DNA of 64,000 nt from CAVXHQ01 sp963761735 (lineage in GTDB: Bacteria > Pseudomonadota > Alphaproteobacteria > Rhodobacterales > Rhodobacteraceae). The notes beneath the pieces are model-generated. The model searched no databases, was not told where the DNA came from, and worked only from the letters and a program-made list of their open reading frames with translations. The position numbers were made by a program, and so were the translations under genes. The DNA lies in NCBI GenBank assembly GCA_963761735.1, contig CAVXHQ010000003.1:992001-1056000 (forward strand), written 5' to 3'. Of this stretch, positions 18,774-28,200 are shown one piece after another. Position 1 is the first letter of the stretch; each line of letters starts with the position of its first letter.

Positions 18774-19901
18774 TCACTCATAGCCCGTCATCTCCAGATA
18801 GCCGCGTCCCGCGTGGCTGCCGGCCACGACCACCGGACCCTCCCAATAGGGCAGGCTGACGTCCATCCAGGCGCCGGGGTTGATCGCCGCAACCGTCACG
18901 TCCACGCCACGATCCGGCAGCTGCACGCGCCAAGTCGTCGGCACCTCACGGTCCGCGACGGTGGTCTGCGCCAGCGGTTGTGCGGTGAACGCACCGTCGG
19001 CATAGGGCGTCAGCGTACCGTCGGGTTCGATCCAGCTGGCGTAGGTAAATCCTTCGGCGCCGTCCTCGCGCACGCGAAATCCCATCAGCTTCGCACCGCT
19101 CTCGAATGACAGCGAGAACCAGTCCCAGCCGGTCTGGTTTTCACTCAGCGGCTGCGACGACCATTCGCGGTCGAGCCAGGCGGTGCCGGTGACGGCGACA
19201 TCGCCGCCGGGCAGGATCAGGGTGCCGTCGACGGCGAAAAACGGCTGCGAATAGTAATAACTGGCCTGCCCCTCGCCCGATTTCACCGAATAGCCGTCCT
19301 GTCCGTGCGCGACGAGCGGCCCCTGCGCGGTCAGCACCATGTCATAGGCAAAATCCGTCCCGGTGGCCTGCATCTGCAACGTGTCGAAATCCGGCCCCCA
19401 GAGGCGCCAGTCGTCGATCCATGCGTCGAACGGGTCCGCCGTGACGCCCGCCTGACCGATCCCGCCGCGCGCGAACCGCTCTGCGACGTAATGCGCGTCG
19501 GGTGTGGTGACGGCGGCATGGCCCAGCCACAGTTGCGGCGATTGCCAGCCCTGTCCGACGTCATCGGTGGCTGCATCCGTCTGAACCGCTCGCTGTGTCG
19601 CATCCATCTGATCCGCGCCTTCCGGCGAACCCCCTTGAGCCGCCCCTTCGGGCGCGAGCGCTGTGCGGAACAACGTCCATTGCAGGCCATAGGGGGTGCC
19701 GTCCGCCGACTCGAGATTGGCGGTGATGTACCACCATTCGATGCGGTACGCCGGATGCGCGCCGTGATCCGCCGGAAAGGTGAATGACCCGCCCGGCACC
19801 GGATCGGCAAAGCCGTCCGGCGTCTCGCCAAGGCCCGCAAAGCCCTGCGCCGCAAGCGCGCCCGGCGCGCACAGCGCCAGCAGAAAAATCCTAGCGTTCA
19901 T
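18774..19901 (-). CDS. attH: AttH-like exported lipocalin-domain protein
   Basis: A 375-residue exported protein with signal peptide at residues 1-17 (ending ALA-AQ) and the AttH/CrtC-like lipocalin fold motifs: HPAYRIEWWYITANL, YGLQWTLFRTAL and WLDREWSSQPL. The N-terminal third carries a low-complexity insert (residues about 88-112, Gln/Ala/Asp-rich). AttH proteins accompany AttE/F/G ABC systems; a role in lipid or isoprenoid handling is suspected but not shown. The start overlaps the permease stop by 11 bases, so it is translated with it. Confidence 0.82.
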   Translation of the reverse strand: MNARIFLLALCAPGALAAQGFAGLGETPDGFADPVPGGSFTFPADHGAHPAYRIEWWYITANLESADGTPYGLQWTLFRTALAPEGAAQGGSPEGADQMDATQRAVQTDAATDDVGQGWQSPQLWLGHAAVTTPDAHYVAERFARGGIGQAGVTADPFDAWIDDWRLWGPDFDTLQMQATGTDFAYDMVLTAQGPLVAHGQDGYSVKSGEGQASYYYSQPFFAVDGTLILPGGDVAVTGTAWLDREWSSQPLSENQTGWDWFSLSFESGAKLMGFRVREDGAEGFTYASWIEPDGTLTPYADGAFTAQPLAQTTVADREVPTTWRVQLPDRGVDVTVAAINPGAWMDVSLPYWEGPVVVAGSHAGRGYLEMTGYE

Positions 19902-22293
19902 TGGAAAACACCTTCAGCAACATCGACGGCGGTGTCCGCGCCAGCCTGCGCGCGGGCCACAGGGCGGCGAGAGCCGCGGCCACGAGGGCAAACCCCACGA
20001 GCCGCAGATAATCACCCGGAAACAGGAACATCGGCAGCTTCCAGCCGAACGCCTCGACGTTGACGACCGACAACAGCACCCAGGCAAGCCCCAGCCCGAG
20101 CGGCAAGGCGCAGACGGCGGTCAGCACCGCGAGCAGCATAGCGCGCGCCAACTCGAACCGGCCAAGCGACGCGCGCGTCATCCCCAGCGCCCAGACCGGC
20201 GCCAGTTGCGGCACGCGCAGGGCGGCCAGCGTCAGCAGGCTCATGAGGATGGCGAAACCGGCGACGGCCAGCGTCAGGATGTTGAGCGCTGTCGTCACCG
20301 TGAACGTCCGGTCGAACACCTCGAGCGAGAACGCCTTGAGCGCTGCCTGATCGATGATCGCAGAGGCGGGCAGGCCCAGATCGTCCGTCAGCGCACGGCG
20401 CAGCGCGGGCACGTCGGCGGACGGTAGGCGCAGGCCGAAACGCGTCGGGACGCCGCCCGGAAAGGTGGCGGCGAACAGTTCCTCGCCAAGGATCACCTGC
20501 CCGATCGGGTTGCCGTAATCGCCGAAAATCCCGGCGATGGGCAGAGTCAGACCGGGGGCCAGCGTGACGGTATCGCCGGGTACAAGGTTCGCGCGGCGGG
20601 CCAGCTGCTCGTTCACGATGGTGGCGCGGCCGGCAAAGACGGCGTCCCAGACGGGCGTGCCGTCGGTGCTCAGGAACCGCCAGTTGTCGCGATAGGTGGC
20701 GTCGTCGCGCGCGGCATAGATGTCGGCGGGCATCCCCGCCACCTCGCGGTTCACCGACACCAGCGGCAGGATCGCGCGGGTGCGCGGCGCGGCAAAGGCC
20801 ACGAGTGCCGCCGCCTCGTCCGCGTCGGCGGTATGGACGTACAGCTCGGCAGCGAGGCGTTGGTCGAGGAAACCGGTGAACGTCAGGCGGAACGACGACA
20901 CCATCGTCGACACGCCGACGTTCGCCGCCATCGCCAGCAACAGCGCCATCAGCGCCAGCGACAGGCCCGGCAGCTGTTGCCGCGTATCCGCCCAGAACCA
21001 TTCGGTGACCGGCCCCCGCGCGCTGCGCGCCGCCAGCGACAACACGCCCGCCAGCACCAGCGGCAGGGCAAGCGCCGCGCCGATCAGCAGGCAGGCAAGC
21101 AGGGCAAAGCCCGCGACCAGTCCGCTGCCCCAGACAGCAAGGGCCGCCGCCGAGAACAGCAAGGCCGCCGACACACCACCCAAAACCCCGCGACCGCCCG
21201 CCGCCCCCATCGCCCAGGCCCGCGGTTGCCCTGCCGCCAGCAGCGGCGCCCGCGCCAGTCGCCACAGCGCGCCCGAGGCCGCGAGCGCCGTGCCGCCGAC
21301 CGAAATCACCAGGCCCGAGAGCCACCACGAGGGCCGCAGCGACAGCGTGCCGCTGACGTCCGCGCCGTACAGGCCGCGCAGGGTGGCGGCGACGTCTGGC
21401 AACAGGGCGGCGGCGATCAGATAGCCGAAGGTGACGCCGATGCCGCCCGCGATCAGCGAAAACGCCAGCAATTCAACCACCATCAGCGCAATCAGCCGCC
21501 CGAACGGCACCCCCAGCGCACGCAGGGTGCGGACGACGGCACGACGCTGCTCGAACGCCAGACCGATCGCACCGTTGACGATGAAGATACCGACCGCAAA
21601 GCTGAGCAGGCCGAAGGCGGTCAGGTTGAGGTGAAAACTGTCGGTCAGCCGCCCGATATCGCTGCCGCCCTGTGCCGGAATGCGCCGCAGGTCGGCGATC
21701 TGGTCCAGCGGCGTCTGGCGCACCGGCTGGTCCGGAGCGACGATCAGGCGCGAAATCTGCCCCTCTAACCCCAGCAGGCGCTGGGCGAACCCGATATCGG
21801 TCAGGGCCGTGCCGGGGGCGGCATCGGGCGCCTCGATCAGGGTGGCACCGGTATCCGTCAGCCGCGCGAGCGTCTCGGCCCGCCCGAAGATCTGGCCCGC
21901 GCCACTCAGGAAATCGCCGATCGCATCCGCCTCGACAGCGATGGGGCCAAGGGTGCCGGGGGCGGTCAGCGGATCGATCCCGATCAGGCGCACGGACCCA
22001 TCGGGTCCGCCGATGCGGCCCTCGACGACCGGAGACACCCGCCATCCGGCCCGGCGCAGGGCGATATAGGTGGCCTGCGGGATGGCTGCGTCTCCGGCGC
22101 CGGTCAACTGGTCGAACCGCCCTTCGCCGAGGGTCGCGGCGGCGGCGTCATAGCTCGCCCGCGCCTCGGCGTTGATCGCCTGCACGCCGGACCACAGGGC
22201 GGTGGCCAGCGCCAGACCGGCCAGCAGGGTGAACAATTGCAACGGGTTGCGGCGCCAGTGCGACCACAGGGCGGCAAGGACGGCGCGGGTCAT
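19891..22293 (-). CDS. ABC transporter permease, FtsX-like (AttF/AttG type)
   Basis: An 800-residue MacB/FtsX-family permease: an N-terminal helix (LQLFTLLAGLALATALWSGV), a large periplasmic domain, and two FtsX core domains with about ten helices in total. One copy combines what is split as AttF and AttG in some relatives. With the ATPase gene upstream and AttH downstream it makes an AttEFGH-like export or extraction system for an envelope molecule. ATG at 22293. The ligand is unknown. Confidence 0.85.
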   Translation of the reverse strand: MTRAVLAALWSHWRRNPLQLFTLLAGLALATALWSGVQAINAEARASYDAAAATLGEGRFDQLTGAGDAAIPQATYIALRRAGWRVSPVVEGRIGGPDGSVRLIGIDPLTAPGTLGPIAVEADAIGDFLSGAGQIFGRAETLARLTDTGATLIEAPDAAPGTALTDIGFAQRLLGLEGQISRLIVAPDQPVRQTPLDQIADLRRIPAQGGSDIGRLTDSFHLNLTAFGLLSFAVGIFIVNGAIGLAFEQRRAVVRTLRALGVPFGRLIALMVVELLAFSLIAGGIGVTFGYLIAAALLPDVAATLRGLYGADVSGTLSLRPSWWLSGLVISVGGTALAASGALWRLARAPLLAAGQPRAWAMGAAGGRGVLGGVSAALLFSAAALAVWGSGLVAGFALLACLLIGAALALPLVLAGVLSLAARSARGPVTEWFWADTRQQLPGLSLALMALLLAMAANVGVSTMVSSFRLTFTGFLDQRLAAELYVHTADADEAAALVAFAAPRTRAILPLVSVNREVAGMPADIYAARDDATYRDNWRFLSTDGTPVWDAVFAGRATIVNEQLARRANLVPGDTVTLAPGLTLPIAGIFGDYGNPIGQVILGEELFAATFPGGVPTRFGLRLPSADVPALRRALTDDLGLPASAIIDQAALKAFSLEVFDRTFTVTTALNILTLAVAGFAILMSLLTLAALRVPQLAPVWALGMTRASLGRFELARAMLLAVLTAVCALPLGLGLAWVLLSVVNVEAFGWKLPMFLFPGDYLRLVGFALVAAALAALWPARRLARTPPSMLLKVFSNER

Positions 22294-22390
22294 CGGGGGG
22301 TGGCCCTGAGCGGCATTGCCGCAACCGACGTTCCGTGTCGGGCACCGAAAGGCCTGCCCGACAGGCGCGCGTCCGCTGGTGCCCGGCGCC

Positions 22391-23047
22391 TCATGTCACG
22401 CGGCCCGCGCGCAGATGCAGCTGCCGCGACATGCGCCCCGCCAGACGGGCCGAATGCGTCACCAACATCAGGCCGGCCCCCGTCTCGGCGGCGAGTTCCA
22501 GCATCAGGGCCAGCACCGTGTCCGCCGTCGCTTCGTCGAGGTTGCCGGTGGGCTCATCCGCAAGGATCAGACGCGGCTTCGCGGCCAGCGTGCGCGCAAT
22601 CGCGACCCGCTGCTGTTGCCCGCCCGACAGCTGTTCGGGGTATTTTCGCAGATGCGGCGTCAGGCCCATCCGGTCCGACAATGCCGCGATGAAAGGGGCA
22701 TCGTGGCCGCCCGACAGGCGCGCCTGAAAGGCGATGTTCGCGGCGATCGGCAGGCTGGGTATCAGGTTGAACTGCTGGAACACGACGCCCACGGCCGTCC
22801 GGCGCAGGGCGGCGCGGCCCTTGTCGTCGAGGCCGGTGAGCGAGGTTCCCGCCACCACGATCTCGCCGCTGTCGGCGACGTCGAGGCCGCCGATCAGATG
22901 CAGCAGCGTGCTCTTGCCGGATCCGCTCTCGCCGGTCAGCGCAAGGGTTTCGCCCGCCTCGAGCGACAGGCCGATGCCGTCGAGGACGCGGACCGGGCCC
23001 TCGGCGCCGGGGAAACTCTTGGTGACGTCTGTCGCGGTCAATAACAT
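22391..23047 (-). CDS. ABC transporter ATP-binding protein (AttE/LolD type)
   Basis: A 218-residue single ABC ATPase of the LolD/MacB subfamily: Walker A GESGSGKS near 39-46, signature LSGGQQQR, Walker B LILADEPTGNLDEATAD, H-loop VTHS. It partners the FtsX-like permease 97 bases downstream. The ATG at 23047 fits the usual family N-terminus (MLLTATDVTKSF); the ribosome site is weak. The frame extends to 23158 over a tandem repeat, which is not credible coding. Confidence 0.9.
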   Translation of the reverse strand: MLLTATDVTKSFPGAEGPVRVLDGIGLSLEAGETLALTGESGSGKSTLLHLIGGLDVADSGEIVVAGTSLTGLDDKGRAALRRTAVGVVFQQFNLIPSLPIAANIAFQARLSGGHDAPFIAALSDRMGLTPHLRKYPEQLSGGQQQRVAIARTLAAKPRLILADEPTGNLDEATADTVLALMLELAAETGAGLMLVTHSARLAGRMSRQLHLRAGRVT

Positions 23048-23088
23048 TCGGCGTTCATCCCATACCGGGCGAGGCGGCGAAAGGGGCC

Positions 23089-23173
23089 GGGACGCAGCCA
23101 TTGGTCGCAGGGGGGGCGGGACGCCGCCAAAGGTCGCAAGGGGGCGGGACGCGGGCAAAGTCGCAGGGCGTCA
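23089..23173. repeat. Three-copy 28/29-bp tandem repeat
   Basis: Units begin GGGACGC at 23089, 23118 and 23146 and run through CAAAGGTCGCAGGGGG with a few changes. The last unit touches the pbpC stop codon. The copies sit between pbpC and the AttE-like gene. Confidence 0.75.
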
Positions 23174-25255
23174 GGGCCGCAGCTCGATTCGGGTACGCGC
23201 CGACCGGCCCATCGCGTCGATGACGGTCAGCGATGAAAACCCGGGCCCGAGGGTATCGAGCGCCAGTTCGCGGGTGCGGGTCGTGGCGACCGGCGCGCCG
23301 TTGGCGAGCCATGTGAACGGGGCGGTGCCGTCGCGGACCCTGACGGTCAGGACGTCGCCCTCGACCACGGCACCGTCTGGCGGAAAGGCGATGGCCGGGC
23401 CGCCGTCGTCCGCGACCGTGCCCGGCGGGCGGAACCGTTGCAGGTGCTGTGGCAGGCGCTCGGTGGCGAGGATGATCGTTTCGGGGGGCGGCGGGGGCAG
23501 GGGCACGCGGGGGCCGAGGCGCCCGAACACGTCGAACAGGACAGGCGCCGCCAGGTCTCCGCCGAAGACGCCGGGCACCGGCGTGCCGTCGGCGCGGCCC
23601 ATCCAGATGCCGACGACGTATTGCCCGTCGAACCCCATCGCCCAGGCATCGCGGTGGCCATAGGAGGTGCCGGTCTTGAACGCGATCCCTGCGCCCCGGA
23701 CGCCGTAGGGGCGCGGTGTGCCGGTCAGGATATCGGCGATCTGCCAGGCGGCGGCGCGGGGCAAAACCTCGCGCGGCAGGAATCCCGGGCTGGCGGCAGC
23801 GGTGGCGCGCAGGTCGATGGCGGTGCCTGCGTGGGCGATGGCGCCATAGGTGGCGACCAGATCTGTCAGCGTCAGGCCAAGGCCGCCAAGGGCGATCGCA
23901 AGCCCGGGATGCCCACCCGGAAACGCCGGTTCCGCGCCCGCGCGCCGCAGCCCCGCGATCAGGTGATCGGGGCCAAGCGCCTCCGTCAGGCTGACGGCAG
24001 GCACGTTTAGCGACTGTTGCAGGGCGGTGCGGACCCGCAGTTCGCCCCGGAAGGCGCCGTCGAAATTCTGTGGCCGATAACCGTCGAAATCCACGGGCCG
24101 GTCGTCGATGATCGTTTCGGGATGCGCGATGCCGCGTCCGAAGGCGAGGCCGTAGATCAGCGGTTTCAGCGTCGAACCCGGCGAGCGCAGGGCCGTCGTC
24201 ATATCCACGAATCCCTCGCGCGCATCGGCGGCATAGGCGGCGGATCCGACGGAAGCGAGGATTTCGCCGCTGGTGTGATCGGCGACGAGGATGGCGATCT
24301 GCAACCGGTCGCCGCCGGTCGATACGGCCCGGGCGGCCAGTGTCTCGAGCCGGGATTGCAGGCCCGCGTTCAGCGTCAGGTCGTGGCGCAGGACAGTGGG
24401 GTTTTCCGCGACGATACGGTCCGACAGATGCGGCGCCAGCAGCGGGAAATCGCGGCGGACGGTCGGCGAGCGCTCTGTCAGGGCGGCGGCCAGCGTGCCC
24501 GCGTCGATGATGTCGAACCGCTCCATCCGGGTCAGAACGTGGTCGCGGCCGTCGCGCGCGCTGTCGGGGAAACGGTCGGGCCTGCGGGAATTCGGCGCCT
24601 GCGGAATCGCGACGAGCAGGGCCGCCTCGGCGGGCGTCAGCCGGGCCGGGGGCCGCCCGAACCAGGCATAGGCCGCCGATGCCACCCCTTCGAGGTTGCC
24701 GCCGAACGGCGCGTGGTTGAGGTAGAGGGTGAGGATTTCATCCTTGGTCAGTTGCCGTTCGAGGGCGAGGGCCAGCCGCATCTGCCGCAGTTTGCCGCGC
24801 CACGCGCCGGTGCCGCTGTCCTCCAGCAGGCGCGCGACCTGCATCGTCAGCGTCGAGGCGCCCGAGGTCATCCGCCCGTTCCACGCGCCGATCGCGATCG
24901 AGCGGGTCAGGGCGGCACCATCGATGCCGCCGTGGTCGCGGAACCGCCGGTCCTCGTAGCGGACCAGCATTTCCAGATAGAGCGGATCGACCTCGTCCAG
25001 CGTCACCGCGAGCCGCCAGCGCCCGTCGGCGACGGTATAGGCGCGCAGCAGGGTGCCGTCGCGGTCGTGAACCTCGATGGATTGTTCGGCCAGCAGCGGC
25101 GGGATCACCGTGGCGTCGATCAGTCGGTCGAAGGCATCGCGGCCCAGGGCGGCGGCCCACAGCACGACGACCAGCAGAGCGATCCGGCGCGCGGCCTTCG
25201 GTTTGCGCGTCCGCCGCTTTCGGGCCTTGCGCGCCTGCCGGGTCTCGCGGCCCAC
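23171..25255 (-). CDS. pbpC: Penicillin-binding protein 1C
   Basis: A 694-residue bifunctional class A penicillin-binding protein. It has one N-terminal membrane helix (near residues 22-36, after a basic stretch), a glycosyltransferase family 51 domain (EDRRFRDHGGID, TLTMQVARLL), a transpeptidase domain (SPGSTLKP with the nucleophile in STLK; KTGTS), and a C-terminal BiPBP_C-like domain. GTG at 25255 lies four bases after the stop of the alpha-2-macroglobulin gene. The frame from 25498 would overlap that gene. The pbpC and macroglobulin pairing is a known conserved partnership. Confidence 0.93.
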   Translation of the reverse strand: MGRETRQARKARKRRTRKPKAARRIALLVVVLWAAALGRDAFDRLIDATVIPPLLAEQSIEVHDRDGTLLRAYTVADGRWRLAVTLDEVDPLYLEMLVRYEDRRFRDHGGIDGAALTRSIAIGAWNGRMTSGASTLTMQVARLLEDSGTGAWRGKLRQMRLALALERQLTKDEILTLYLNHAPFGGNLEGVASAAYAWFGRPPARLTPAEAALLVAIPQAPNSRRPDRFPDSARDGRDHVLTRMERFDIIDAGTLAAALTERSPTVRRDFPLLAPHLSDRIVAENPTVLRHDLTLNAGLQSRLETLAARAVSTGGDRLQIAILVADHTSGEILASVGSAAYAADAREGFVDMTTALRSPGSTLKPLIYGLAFGRGIAHPETIIDDRPVDFDGYRPQNFDGAFRGELRVRTALQQSLNVPAVSLTEALGPDHLIAGLRRAGAEPAFPGGHPGLAIALGGLGLTLTDLVATYGAIAHAGTAIDLRATAAASPGFLPREVLPRAAAWQIADILTGTPRPYGVRGAGIAFKTGTSYGHRDAWAMGFDGQYVVGIWMGRADGTPVPGVFGGDLAAPVLFDVFGRLGPRVPLPPPPPETIILATERLPQHLQRFRPPGTVADDGGPAIAFPPDGAVVEGDVLTVRVRDGTAPFTWLANGAPVATTRTRELALDTLGPGFSSLTVIDAMGRSARTRIELRP

Positions 25256-25259
25256 GCGC

Positions 25260-28200
25260 CTACTCGGTGATCGTCGCAAACCCGGCGTCGGTATTGGCGC
25301 GCAGGTCGGGGCGGTACATGTCCTCGACGCTCGCCGCGGGGTGGTGGAACGATCCCGGCGACACCGCGCGCAGGATATAGGCCAGTTGAAACGCCGCGTC
25401 CGAGCGCCAGTCGACCGCCGCCAGAAACCGGTCCTGCCGGAACTCGGTGTTCTGCGTGGTGACGTTCCCGAGCCAGTCGAGGGCGCCGATATCGCCACCG
25501 CGGATCAGGTTCGGGTTGTCGATCTCGAACCCGGCGGGCAGCGGATCGTTGACCATCAGGCGCGCGTCCTGCCGCCCGAACGGCGTCACCGTCAGGACCG
25601 TGACGAGGCGCGTGCCGACTGGCACGGACGCCAGCGTCGCGGGGACGCCGTCGAGGGTGTAATAATCGCGCGCGATGGCGAAACCGGTGCCCTCCGCGAC
25701 GGGGGGCACGTCGGGCACGCCGAAGGCAGAGATCGTCAGTTCGGTCGGTTCCGTGCCGGCGTTCGCGATGCGGACGGGGGCCGCGTTCGTCTGGGCCGCG
25801 CGCAGGCGTACCAGCGGGCCGGTGGGGGCCGTGCCGTCGATCGTCACCCCGGTCTGCGTGAAATCGCGGATCAGCCCGTCGGCGGCGAGAAGCGACCAGA
25901 CCGCTTCCTGCGTGCTGACGTAGGACACAGGCTCGGTGGCCCGCAGGGTCAGCATCGCGGTGTCGACGGCGGTGCTGCCCACCTCGGTCGCCAGCGCCAG
26001 AACGGCGGCGGCATCGCGCCTGCCGGTGCCGTAATCGTTGCGCCAGATGCTTTGGCTCGACCGGGACGGTGCGCGCGCGACCATGCGGTTGGCCCGTTCG
26101 AACAGCATGTCGGCGCGCGGCTGATCGCCGTAATAGGCAAGTGCCGCGCCAAGTTGCGCGAGGGCGATCGGCTGGCGGAAATCATCCGCCTTTTCGTCGG
26201 CGTAATAGCGCAGGTCGCCGACGCTTGCCGCGCCTTCGCGGGCGAGGACCATCAGCGCATAGGCCAGATCGCCGCCGCCCTCTTCGAAATCGGGGGCGTA
26301 GTTCACCTTGTTTTGCAGGTTATCCATCGCGATGACAAACGCTGCGTCGGGCACATCGTATCCCGCCGTGCGCGCCCGGCTGAGGAAATCGGTGACATAG
26401 GCATCGAGCCACAGATCGCCCGAGTAGGCGCCCCACAACCCGAAAGCGCCGTTGGCGGCCTGATTGCCCAGAACCCCCTGAATGACATCCGCGATCCGGG
26501 CGTCGATTTCGCGCGGCTCGGCCAGACCCATCGTGGTCGCCACGCCGGAGAGATACAAAAGCGGCAGGGCGCGCGAGGTGATCTGTTCGGTGCAGCCGTA
26601 GGGATAGCGGTCGAGCGTGGTCAGCAGGCCGGGCGCGTCGAACCGCGCGAGCGGGCCGACCGACAGGGACGCCGTGCCGGTGCCGGGGGCAAAGCCCGCG
26701 AACACGTTGTCGTCGAAGGTGAACGTCTCGCCGGGTGCGAGAGTGAGGCGCGTGGTGCGCGCCACCTCGGGGTCGTTGACCTGCACGGGGACCAGCAGTT
26801 CCTTGGTCAGGACGCGGCCATCGGGCGTGGTGAGGGCCACGGTGATCGTGGCGGTCCCGGTCGTGGCGGCGCGGACCGGCACCGACAGGATCTGACGCCC
26901 CCCTTCCACCAGCGTGACGGTCGCGGGCACGATGCCCGTGCCGATGCCATCGCCCGAAACCGCCAGCCCCATGTCGCCCGCGGGGCCATCGGTGTGGGTG
27001 ATTTCCAACAGCAACCGGCTCTCGTCGCCCGGCGCCATGAAGCGCGGGACCGAGGCGGTGACGACGACCGGATCGCGCACGACGACGTCCGTCGATGCCT
27101 GGCCCACCCCTGTTTCGGACCAGGCCACGGCGGACAGGCGGACCGTGCCGTTGAAACTTGGCATCTCGAAGGTAAGGTCCGCGCGCCCCTGCGCATCGAC
27201 CCGCACGGGGCCGGTGAAATAGGCGACGAGTTCCTCCGTCGGCGGCGGTGCCTGCGTGCCCATGCCGGCACTACCGTCACCGCCGGTGCGAATGGCGCCA
27301 AGGGTGCCGGTCTGGCCGTCGATCAGGCGGCCATAGATGTCGCGCAACTCGACGCCAAGCTTGCGCTGGCCAAAGAAATGCGCCGACGGATCTGGCGCCT
27401 CGAACCCCGTGAGGTTCAGGATGCCGACGTCGGTGGCGGCCAGCGCGACATAGCCGCTGTCGCCGGGGCGCAACCCGTCGATCTGCACCGTGACGGGCAG
27501 GGGGCCGCGCGGCAATTGCACGTCCGGCGCGGTGATCGTGACGCCCAGCGCGCGAACGCCGGGATCGACGCTCGCATAGGCAAGGCCCAGCGCGCGGGAC
27601 GGATTGCGGCCCGCGTCGGTGTCCATCGGGCGGATCACGCTCGCCGAGACATAGACACCGGCACCCCAGTCGTCGGTGACCGGCAACTCGATCAGGTTCT
27701 CGCCTTGTGTCACCTCGACCATTTGCAACGCCACGACGCGGTTCGTCATCACCGTCACGATGGCGGTCCCGGCGGCGCGCGGCACCACGCGGAACGTCGC
27801 GGTGTCGCCGGGCGCATAGCTGTCGGCGTCAAGCGAGGCCTCGAGGAAATCGGGCGTGGCGCCTGCGTTGGCGGGGGCATACCAGCCCGCATAGAAATCC
27901 GTCGACGCGGCGACGTATGCGCCGTCCGTCCGCTCGACGATGATCTCGTACCGGCCCCAGTCCACCTCCGTGCCGACCTGTACGGGCTGCGCGCCGAGGG
28001 TGGCGGTGCCGGTGGCGATGCGGGTGCGTGAGGTGACGGGTTCCCAGTTCCAGTCGCCGTAGTACTGATACCACTGATAGCGGGTTTCCAGGCGGTTGAC
28101 GGTCCAGACGACCTCCATCCGCGCGGGTGCCGTGTCGACGACCGGCGGCATCGACGCGACGAGCGAGAACCGCGCCGTTTCGCCTTCGGGCACAACGTCG

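Noticed and set aside
25077..28031. Open frame of 984 codons on the plus strand opposite the macroglobulin and pbpC genes
   Set aside because: It is antisense to two clearly recognisable proteins, has no family features, and long antisense frames are expected in GC-rich coding DNA.
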